7,792 nucleotides of DNA from Campylobacterota bacterium (GTDB lineage: Bacteria > Campylobacterota > Campylobacteria > Campylobacterales > Sulfurospirillaceae): the NCBI GenBank assembly GCA_009930355.1, contig RZYK01000088.1, positions 1 to 7,792 of the forward strand, written 5' to 3'. Below the pieces are notes generated by a model that was not told the origin of the DNA, made no database searches, and saw only the letters and a list, made by a program, of their open reading frames with translations. Numbering within the stretch: the stretch's first letter is position 1; the number at the start of each line of letters is the position of its first letter. The translations under genes were made by a program, and so were the position numbers. Positions 1-5,301 of this stretch are shown in pieces.

Positions 1-275
1 ATGATATACAAGCGGGAATAGACTCTTTGGATGATTTAAGTGAAAATCTTATCAAAAAAGCTTTTGGGGAAGAGTGTGCTGAAGAAGAAAAAAGTGTTGT
101 TGCCTTAGCGAGCCCTTGTCAGCAAGAAGAAGAGATAGAAGTTATCCGTGGTGAAATTGAGAAAAGTATTTCTAGAAGCATTTCAAGTTTTGCACAAAGT
201 GATATTTTACGAGAAGCACTGAGGGGAATGCGTATTAATATTTCTATTTCATTTGATGAAAATGAGGCAAAGTGA
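1..275 (+). CDS. C-terminal part of an acidic hypothetical protein (truncated by window edge)
   Basis: The reading frame is open from base 3 with no start codon needed inside the window, so this is the 3' end of a longer gene; the TTG at 27 is probably an internal leucine codon. About 90 residues are visible. They are rich in Glu/Asp (for example EECAEEE and QQEEEIE) and end with a more ordered tail containing ALRGMRINISISFDE. In Campylobacter jejuni the gene before gmk encodes a 'highly acidic protein' (Cj1178c), and this fragment has the same position and character; homology is inferred from context and composition. The function is not known. The stop codon overlaps the gmk start by 4 nt (GTGA), so the two genes are probably co-transcribed and translationally coupled. 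Confidence 0.7.
   Translation, partial: DIQAGIDSLDDLSENLIKKAFGEECAEEEKSVVALASPCQQEEEIEVIRGEIEKSISRSISSFAQSDILREALRGMRINISISFDENEAK
264..267 (+). promoter_or_regulatory. Shine-Dalgarno sequence of gmk inside the upstream gene
   Basis: GAGG lies 4 nt before the GTG at 272, inside the last codons of the upstream reading frame. It supports GTG 272 as the gmk start, together with the family's usual beginning (a few residues before the beta strand leading into the P-loop). Confidence 0.5.
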
Positions 276-886
276 AAGGAAATCTTCTTGTTATCTCTGG
301 ACCTAGCGGTTCAGGAAAAAGTTCTTTAATGAAAGAAATTTTGTTGGAAATTGAAGATGCTTATTTTTCTATTTCAAGTACAACACGAGTGATACGTGAA
401 GGTGAAGAAGATGGTGTCAATTATTATTTTATCTCAAAAGAAGAGTTTGAAAGAGATATTGATGCAGGATTCTTTTTAGAATGGGCAAAAGTCCATGATA
501 ATTATTATGGCACATCTCTCAAGCCTATTTTAAAAGAACTTCAAAAAGGTAGGTTGGTCATTTGCGATATTGATGTGCAAGGACATAAAATTGCTCAAGA
601 GAAGTTTGGGCATTTAATTACTTCCGTTTTTGTCACAACTCCTGATCAAAAAAGTTTACAAGAACGTTTGATTAAACGAGGAACTGATAGCCATGAAGTT
701 ATTGAGAAACGTTTAGATAACGCAGTTTCTGAGATGACCTGCATTGGCGAATACGATTATGTATTGGTCAATGATGATTTTAAAGAGGCATCAAAAGATT
801 TATTGGCTATTGCACATGCTTCAAGACGAAAAATGTCTTTAATGGATACGAGCGAATTTATTAGTAGATGGGCTAATATTGAATAA
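272..886 (+). CDS. gmk: guanylate kinase
   Basis: Guanylate kinase phosphorylates GMP (or dGMP) to GDP with ATP in the cytoplasm, an essential step of guanine nucleotide synthesis. The 204-residue product matches the usual bacterial length (about 205). The P-loop GPSGSGKS is at residues 10-17. The GMP-binding region contains SSTTR (35-39), followed by REGEEDGVNYYF and the EWAKVHDNYYGTS segment (70-82). DIDVQG is at 99-104 and the lid signature RLIKRGTDS at 132-140. The start is GTG, chosen because it places the P-loop correctly and has GAGG upstream; it overlaps the preceding stop by 4 nt. The gmk-tatA-argS order is the one found in Campylobacter. Nothing is missing or odd. Confidence 0.97.
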   Translation: MKGNLLVISGPSGSGKSSLMKEILLEIEDAYFSISSTTRVIREGEEDGVNYYFISKEEFERDIDAGFFLEWAKVHDNYYGTSLKPILKELQKGRLVICDIDVQGHKIAQEKFGHLITSVFVTTPDQKSLQERLIKRGTDSHEVIEKRLDNAVSEMTCIGEYDYVLVNDDFKEASKDLLAIAHASRRKMSLMDTSEFISRWANIE

Positions 887-913
887 ATTTCTTTATTTTG
901 GTTTATAAAAAAA

Positions 914-922
914 TGCTATAAT
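914..922 (+). promoter_or_regulatory. extended -10 promoter of tatA
   Basis: TGCTATAAT is a perfect extended -10 element (TGnTATAAT) in the 80-nt gap between gmk and tatA. No good -35 hexamer is visible; the upstream sequence is T- and A-rich, as is usual for sigma-70 promoters of Campylobacter and Helicobacter. Transcription should start at about 928-930, inside a small GAGCGCTC palindrome. The promoter probably drives tatA, argS and possibly the downstream nuclease independently of gmk. Confidence 0.72.
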
Positions 923-937
923 GAGCGCTCTTAAAGA

Positions 938-947
938 TTACATGTAA
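938..947 (+). repeat. TTACATGTAA palindrome, copy 1 (tatA leader)
   Basis: Perfect 10-bp palindrome, the first of five copies in the window. It begins 15 nt after the -10 hexamer and ends 19 nt before the tatA ATG, so it should be transcribed in the tatA leader. Function unknown: possible operator, leader hairpin or genome-wide signature word. Confidence 0.85.
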
Positions 948-954
948 AAATATT

Positions 955-961
955 AAAGGAG
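955..961 (+). promoter_or_regulatory. Shine-Dalgarno sequence of tatA
   Basis: AAAGGAG is a near-perfect ribosome binding site 5 nt before the ATG at 967 and fixes the tatA start. It is the strongest Shine-Dalgarno sequence seen in the window. Confidence 0.8.
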
Positions 962-966
962 AAAAG

Positions 967-1200
967 ATGGGTCCAAGTGTTCAGCAGTTGCTGATTATTT
1001 TATTGATTGTTGTATTGCTTTTTGGAGCAAAAAAAATTCCCGAACTTGCTAAAGGGTTAGGCTCTGGTATTAAAAATTTTAAAAAAGCAGTTAAGGAAGA
1101 TGAAGAGTCAACTGAAAATGTTGAAAAAGTTGAAGCGAAAGAGACAAAATCAGAAGCGACTGCAACAACCACTTCAGCAGATGATAAAAAATCTGTATAA
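967..1200 (+). CDS. tatA: Sec-independent (twin-arginine) protein translocase subunit TatA
   Basis: TatA forms the pore-like oligomer of the Tat system, which exports folded, often cofactor-bearing proteins across the inner membrane; in Campylobacterota many respiratory enzymes depend on it. The 77-residue protein has the family layout. A short N-terminal transmembrane helix (about residues 5-19) is followed by the FGAKKIPELAKGLG hinge and amphipathic helix (19-32), then GIKNFKKAVKED and a disordered charged tail rich in Glu, Lys, Ser and Thr. TatA and TatB are hard to separate by sequence, but the short length, the FG hinge and the tail fit TatA/E. No tatB or tatC lies next to it; as I recall, tatA and tatC are also unlinked in C. 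jejuni. It has its own promoter, and its stop codon overlaps the argS Shine-Dalgarno sequence. Confidence 0.95.
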   Translation: MGPSVQQLLIILLIVVLLFGAKKIPELAKGLGSGIKNFKKAVKEDEESTENVEKVEAKETKSEATATTTSADDKKSV

Positions 1201-1202
1201 GG
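1199..1202 (+). promoter_or_regulatory. Shine-Dalgarno sequence of argS, overlapping the tatA stop
   Basis: AAGG begins inside the tatA TAA stop codon (1198-1200) and stands 7 nt before the TTG at 1210. It supports the TTG as the true argS start and suggests that ribosomes finishing tatA feed argS translation. Confidence 0.6.
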
Positions 1203-1209
1203 TTTAGTA

Positions 1210-2796
1210 TTGAAAAAATCGGTTATTCGTGCTATTACAGAAAAGTTACAAAGAGAATTTGTTTTAGAAAAACCTGCGAATCTTTTTTTTGGTCATTATG
1301 CTACTCCTATTGCTTTTTCATTAGCGAAAGAGTTAAAAAAATCTCCTATTGCTATTGCTGAAGAGATCTGTGCACAATTTGATACGGGGGACATCTTTAA
1401 AGAGGTCACTCCTATTAAAGGGTATATCAATTTTAAATTGAGTGAGCATTTCTTAGATCAGTATGCTACTTGGGCTATTCAAAATGAGTCACTTTTTGGA
1501 AAAGATGAGAACCATGAATCTATTTTGTTGGAGTATGTGAGTGCTAATCCCACAGGACCTTTGCATATTGGACATGCAAGAGGTGCGGTGATTGGTGATG
1601 CGCTTGCTCGTATTGGTCAACATTTAGGCTATCACATTACAACAGAGTATTATGTTAATGATGCGGGAAATCAGGTTGACCTTTTGGGGCTTTCAATTTA
1701 TTTATCAGGACGCGAGAACATTTTAGGTTTACATGTAACGTGGCCAGAAGAGTTTTATCGTGGTGAGTATATTGTTGATTTAGCGCATGTCGCTAAAGCG
1801 GAGCTTGGAAGTATCATTTTTGAGGATGAAGCTAATATCGCTGTGCTCTCTGCGTGGGGCAAAGACAAAATGTTGGAACTCATTAAGTCTAATCTTGCTG
1901 ATGTTGGCATTTATTTTGAGCAGTTTGTCAGTGAAAAATCACTTTATGATAGATGGGATGAGAGTTTTACTAAGCTTCAAGAACATCAAAAAACCTATGA
2001 AGATGGCGGTAAAGTTTGGATTCGCTCTACTGAATTAGGGGATGAAAAAGATCGTGTAGTTGTGCGAGAAGATGGCAGACCTACCTATTTAGCAGGCGAT
2101 ATTATTTACCATGATAATAAATTTCAACGAAATTATGACAAATACATTAATATTTGGGGTGCTGATCATCATGGCTACATCACGAGGGTGAAAGCTGCGA
2201 TTAACTTTTTGGGGTATGATGAATCAAAACTAGAGGTCTTACTTGCTCAGATGGTTTCACTTTTAAAAGGCGGTGAGCCTTATAAAATGAGCAAACGTGC
2301 GGGAAATTTTATTTTGATGAGTGATGTTGTGAGTGAAGTGGGTAGTGATGCTTTACGTTTTGTCTTTTTAAGTAAAAAATCTGACACACATCTTGAATTT
2401 GATGTGGATGTTTTTAAACAAGAAGATAGCAATAACCCTATTTTTTATATCAATTATGCTCATGCACGTATTAATCAAATTTTTGCAAAAGCTGGAAAAA
2501 ACATTGCAGATGTTCAAAATGTTGCTCTTGAAAACATGAGTGAAGAAGCACAAAATCTTCTTTTCAGTGCCTTGTTGCTTCCTGAAGTTTTAGAGGATGC
2601 GTTTCATTCAAGACAGGTTCAAAAAGTAACAGAATACCTCAAAAACCTTGCAGCTTCCTTGCATAAATTTTACAATGAAAATCGTGTTGTAGGAAGTGCG
2701 GAAGAGGAGAAATTTTTAAAACTTTTTGCGGTTGTTGCACTTTCTCTTCGTGTGGGTATGAAATTAATAGGCATTACAGCCAAAGAGAGAATGTAG
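1210..2796 (+). CDS. argS: arginyl-tRNA synthetase
   Basis: This cytoplasmic class I aminoacyl-tRNA synthetase charges tRNA-Arg with arginine using ATP. The product is 528 aa, close to the C. jejuni enzyme (about 530). The N-terminal Arg-specific domain covers roughly residues 1-85. The Rossmann catalytic core begins at LLEYVSANPTGP, with the HIGH motif at 119-122 and YVNDAGNQ shortly after. The WGADHHGYITR block precedes the second ATP-binding motif KMSKRAG (359-365). The DALR anticodon-binding domain runs from about NPIFYINYAHARI (409 on) to the C-terminus, which ends in Arg-Met as is typical of ArgRS. The start is TTG, supported by AAGG 7 nt upstream and by alignment from memory with the Campylobacter N-terminus. 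A TTACATGTAA palindrome lies within the gene at 1729. Only 9 nt separate it from the next gene. Confidence 0.97.
   Translation: MKKSVIRAITEKLQREFVLEKPANLFFGHYATPIAFSLAKELKKSPIAIAEEICAQFDTGDIFKEVTPIKGYINFKLSEHFLDQYATWAIQNESLFGKDENHESILLEYVSANPTGPLHIGHARGAVIGDALARIGQHLGYHITTEYYVNDAGNQVDLLGLSIYLSGRENILGLHVTWPEEFYRGEYIVDLAHVAKAELGSIIFEDEANIAVLSAWGKDKMLELIKSNLADVGIYFEQFVSEKSLYDRWDESFTKLQEHQKTYEDGGKVWIRSTELGDEKDRVVVREDGRPTYLAGDIIYHDNKFQRNYDKYINIWGADHHGYITRVKAAINFLGYDESKLEVLLAQMVSLLKGGEPYKMSKRAGNFILMSDVVSEVGSDALRFVFLSKKSDTHLEFDVDVFKQEDSNNPIFYINYAHARINQIFAKAGKNIADVQNVALENMSEEAQNLLFSALLLPEVLEDAFHSRQVQKVTEYLKNLAASLHKFYNENRVVGSAEEEKFLKLFAVVALSLRVGMKLIGITAKERM
1729..1738 (+). repeat. TTACATGTAA palindrome, copy 2 (inside argS)
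   Basis: The only coding-region copy of the 10-bp palindrome. It is read in frame as part of the codons for Gly-Leu-His-Val-Thr, a poorly conserved stretch of ArgRS. Its presence inside a housekeeping gene argues against a role limited to promoter regulation of neighbouring genes. Confidence 0.8.
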
Positions 2797-2805
2797 AGTT
2801 TTTTT

Positions 2806-3642
2806 GTGAGAAAATCGCCTCTTCTTTTTTCTTTTATACCCTTTCTTATGAAACATCCAAAACTTTTTATAATGGCTCTCCTTTTAGGAGGGCTTTCGTA
2901 TACGTATGAGTTTTTTATTGCTAGAGATACCATGGTCTTTCAAGGAATTCCAAAAGCAACAGAAAACAGCTGGAAAACCTTTACACGTATCTTTCGTAAT
3001 GATGCGTATATGGTTGGTTATTCTGATTTTAGAAGTAATCCTTTATGGGTTGTTTATAAATTAACACCCTCTCAAAAAAACGCAGCACATTTAAAGCGCC
3101 CAGAGAGCTTCAAGTCTGATTGGCGAAATCTTGGTTTGATTAGTACATCGGATTATACGAATAGCGGGTATGATAGAGGGCACATGGCTCCCAATCGAGC
3201 CATTGCACGACTCTATGGCAAAAAAGCGCAAGAAGAAACATTTTTAATGACCAACATTTCCCCTCAAAAACCTTCGCTCAATCAAAAACTGTGGCAAGAG
3301 TTAGAAGCACTAGAATTTGAAGAGTTTACACAAAAATTTAAACAGGTATGGGTTTATACGGGGCCTCTGTTTCATGGAGATACAAGACATCTTAACCATT
3401 CATATTGGGTTGAAATTCCTGATGCTTTTTATAAAATTTATGTTGGAATTAGAGAAGATGGAACTTTGAGTACACTAGCGTTTATTATGCCTCAAAATGT
3501 TAAAGCCAATATGCCTCTTAAAAAATTTATTGTGAATATTGATACCGTTGAAAAGCAAAGTGGATTTGATTTTTTACATGCATTAGATGATGTATTGGAA
3601 CACAAGCTTGAAGAAGAAATTGTTTTAAAAGATTGGCTTTAG
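2806..3642 (+). CDS. membrane-anchored or secreted DNA/RNA non-specific endonuclease (NucA/Serratia nuclease family)
   Basis: A predicted Mg-dependent, sugar-non-specific nuclease (Endonuclease_NS fold) of 278 aa. The catalytic signature DRGHM is at residues 123-127, with His126 as the general base. The second signature TNISPQKPSLNQKLW follows, with Asn159 in the place of the metal-binding Asn of Serratia nuclease. The N-terminus has a basic stretch followed by one hydrophobic segment (about residues 19-38), read as a signal anchor or uncleaved signal peptide, so the nuclease domain should face the periplasm or exterior. GTG at 2806 is preferred (AGAG 7 nt upstream, 9 nt after argS); ATG at 2848 is an alternative that keeps the hydrophobic segment. 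Likely roles are nucleotide scavenging or degradation of incoming DNA. In C. jejuni, prophage-borne nucleases of this type reduce natural transformation. I do not claim this one does. Confidence 0.9.
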   Translation: MRKSPLLFSFIPFLMKHPKLFIMALLLGGLSYTYEFFIARDTMVFQGIPKATENSWKTFTRIFRNDAYMVGYSDFRSNPLWVVYKLTPSQKNAAHLKRPESFKSDWRNLGLISTSDYTNSGYDRGHMAPNRAIARLYGKKAQEETFLMTNISPQKPSLNQKLWQELEALEFEEFTQKFKQVWVYTGPLFHGDTRHLNHSYWVEIPDAFYKIYVGIREDGTLSTLAFIMPQNVKANMPLKKFIVNIDTVEKQSGFDFLHALDDVLEHKLEEEIVLKDWL

Positions 3643-3662
3643 AATCTTTACATGTAAAGATT
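3643..3662. repeat. perfect 20-bp palindrome (TTACATGTAA copy 3) at the convergent gene junction
   Basis: The arms AATCTTTA and TAAAGATT flank CATG, giving a perfect 20-bp palindrome that starts directly after the nuclease stop codon. It fills half of the 40-nt gap between two convergent genes. As RNA it could form an 8-bp, AT-rich hairpin with a 4-nt loop on either strand, so a weak bidirectional terminator is possible. However, neither strand has a following U-run or a GC-rich stem, so a canonical intrinsic terminator is not supported. The core is the same word as the other four copies. Confidence 0.85.
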
Positions 3663-3682
3663 AAAAGTGTTTTGGAATATTT

Positions 3683-4846
3683 TTATGTCTTTAAGCTTGC
3701 ATCGTACAGTTTGATACAGTTTCTTCCACTATTTTTAGCGTGGTAAAGTGCAATATCCGCTTGTTTAAAGGCTTCTTGAAAGTCTTTTGCTTGATGGGGG
3801 AAGAGATTGACCCCCACGGAAATAGTGATCTGTATAGAAGCTTCTTCTGAAATACTAAAGGCTGTCTTTTGAATGGCGTTAAAAATACGCTCAATGACAT
3901 TAAGGGCAATAAGATGATTGGCATTTTTATCAATTTTAGCCAAAATTAAAAATTCTTCTCCTCCATAACGAATAACAATGTCATTGTCCTTACGAATGGT
4001 TTGTAAAAGGGTATGACCAATTTGCGTTAAAATTTTATCTCCAACATCGTGACCATAGGTGTCGTTTATTTTCTTAAAATAATCAATATCTAACGCTGCT
4101 AAAACATATTCATTGAGGTTGATAAGTGATTCATATTTTTGAAGGTAGTTGCGATTGTAAACACTGGTAAGTTTGTCTGTAAAAGCACTCTTTTTAATGG
4201 AACTAAACCGCTTGGTTTGGATAATAACAAAGATAAGTACAAGTGCGATAACGCCCATGATTCCAAAAATACCATTTTGAATGGTTTGAATAATATGATT
4301 AATTTCTTGAATTTTATTGATAGAAAAATCAATCGCCAAAATTAGCTCTACCTCACCGTGATTTAAGATGGGGATTAAATAGCTCATAGAGAGTTGATGC
4401 AAGAGAGTATGGTGAATAACAAGAGGTTCTTTTGTGTGATAAATTTCTAGCCATTCAGGTCCTTCCACATCAAACTTTTGATCAAGAAAGGACTTCTCTT
4501 CTTCAAAAGAAGCGTCTCCTAAAAAACGAAAAATGCCACGTTCATCTCGGTAAAGAAGGTAAGCATATTTAATATGAGGGGTTACCAAAACATTTAAATG
4601 CTCTTCAACTCTTTTTTGGAGAAAATGGTATTTTTTTAAGGCTTCTGGATAGCTTACATTCCCTTTTAAAAGGTTTTCTATAGTGCGTGCGCTGTTATGC
4701 GTGATTGAAAAAATATCTGACGTAGAGATCTCAAAAATCTTTGTCTCAATACGCTTTTCAAGTTGTATTGTTGCAAAAAAAATGGAAAGCAAAATAGATA
4801 CGATGAGCACCAAAGGAGCGAAAAGGTAAAAGCTATTTTGACGCAT
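3683..4846 (-). CDS. membrane diguanylate cyclase with periplasmic sensor and GGDEF domain
   Basis: A predicted inner-membrane enzyme making cyclic di-GMP from two GTP. The 387-residue protein has a first transmembrane helix (about residues 7-26), a periplasmic region of roughly 160 residues (about 30-190), a second helix (about 193-210) and a C-terminal GGDEF domain from about 220. The periplasmic part carries a PAS/Cache-like stretch (IKYAYLLYRDERGIFRFLGDAS, given in two parts: IKYAYLLYRDERG at 92-104 and IFRFLGDAS at 105-113). The active site is intact: RYGGEEF at 293-299, with DIDYFKKINDTYGHDVGD upstream (253-270). The usual inhibitory I-site RxxD nine residues before GGEEF reads KDND, with the arginine shifted by one, so feedback inhibition may be weak or lost. 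No EAL or HD-GYP domain is present. ATG 4846 overlaps the preceding stop by 1 nt (TAATG). The small secreted protein upstream may feed the sensor domain. Confidence 0.93.
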   Translation of the reverse strand: MRQNSFYLFAPLVLIVSILLSIFFATIQLEKRIETKIFEISTSDIFSITHNSARTIENLLKGNVSYPEALKKYHFLQKRVEEHLNVLVTPHIKYAYLLYRDERGIFRFLGDASFEEEKSFLDQKFDVEGPEWLEIYHTKEPLVIHHTLLHQLSMSYLIPILNHGEVELILAIDFSINKIQEINHIIQTIQNGIFGIMGVIALVLIFVIIQTKRFSSIKKSAFTDKLTSVYNRNYLQKYESLINLNEYVLAALDIDYFKKINDTYGHDVGDKILTQIGHTLLQTIRKDNDIVIRYGGEEFLILAKIDKNANHLIALNVIERIFNAIQKTAFSISEEASIQITISVGVNLFPHQAKDFQEAFKQADIALYHAKNSGRNCIKLYDASLKT

Positions 4847-5301
4847 TAGAAATTCTCAATAAATTGGTGAAAATTTTGAGGCAGTGTCATAGCTTTTTCC
4901 TCAAGTCTTTTTTGACTAAAAACAATATTGGGGCGACTTTTATTCCAAAAAAGTGCTCCAAAGAAGTGTTTGTTGGAGAGTAGTTTTCGGTAATTATTGG
5001 TAAAGAAGAGACGTTTTTTAGTCGAAGGACAAGGAGGCATCTCTTCGGTTTTATTGATAAAGATAAAATTGGCTTTTTCACACTCCTGTGTTAGTGTAAA
5101 ATAGTTTGTATAGACTTTTTCTTCCATGCTAGAGATATTGGGAATAAAGAGTGTAATGTCCTCTTTTAAAGAGGCGGAAGCAATTTCATAAATAATTTTT
5201 GCTTCTAACTCAATTTCTTTACTGTAAGGTTGGACTAGAAACGTGTAGTGTTCCGCATAGCAAAGATGCAAGAGGGTTAGACTTAAGTAAAGTGCTTTCA
5301 T
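4846..5301 (-). CDS. small secreted protein of unknown function, between receptor and cyclase genes
   Basis: Not recognised with confidence. From ATG 5301 the protein has 151 residues with a clear Sec signal peptide (MKALYLSLTLLHLCYA, cleavage before EH), so a mature periplasmic protein of about 135 residues. This start gives a TAATG overlap with the receptor stop, the same arrangement as at the next junction; an ATG at 5313 would add only four residues and has no visible ribosome site. The mature part has predicted alpha/beta character (ITLFIPN, ANFIFIN, KRLFFTN), two cysteines (74 and 91) that could pair, and a C-terminal GALFWNKSRPNIVFSQKRL segment. Size, export and position before a membrane diguanylate cyclase recall YfiR/HmsC-like (DUF4154) periplasmic inhibitors. 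The C-terminal pattern is loosely compatible, but this is inference and not a family assignment. Confidence 0.85.
   Translation of the reverse strand: MKALYLSLTLLHLCYAEHYTFLVQPYSKEIELEAKIIYEIASASLKEDITLFIPNISSMEEKVYTNYFTLTQECEKANFIFINKTEEMPPCPSTKKRLFFTNNYRKLLSNKHFFGALFWNKSRPNIVFSQKRLEEKAMTLPQNFHQFIENF

Noticed and set aside
27..275. Stand-alone 82-aa gene starting at TTG 27
   Set aside because: The same frame is open back to base 3 with no stop and there is no convincing ribosome site, so it is the end of a longer gene cut by the window edge.
981..1172. Minus-strand open frame opposite tatA
   Set aside because: Shadow of tatA; its serine-rich product is the antisense reading of the charged tail and shows no domain.
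1787..2038. Open frame in another frame within argS
   Set aside because: Lies wholly inside the conserved catalytic domain of argS; no family features.
2670..2933. Minus-strand open frame across the argS-nuclease junction
   Set aside because: Antisense to the ends of two well-supported genes and no recognisable product.
3571..3580. Sixth palindrome copy near the end of the nuclease gene (TTACATGCAT)
   Set aside because: Matches only the left arm and core; the right arm differs at two positions, so it is not counted.
3643..3682. Intrinsic terminator between the nuclease and cyclase genes
   Set aside because: The palindrome there has only two G-C pairs in its 8-bp stem and no U-run on either strand, so a standard rho-independent terminator is not supported; it is kept only as a palindrome.
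4099..4345. Overlapping open frames on both strands within the cyclase gene
   Set aside because: Shadows of the transmembrane and linker part of the cyclase gene; low-complexity products.
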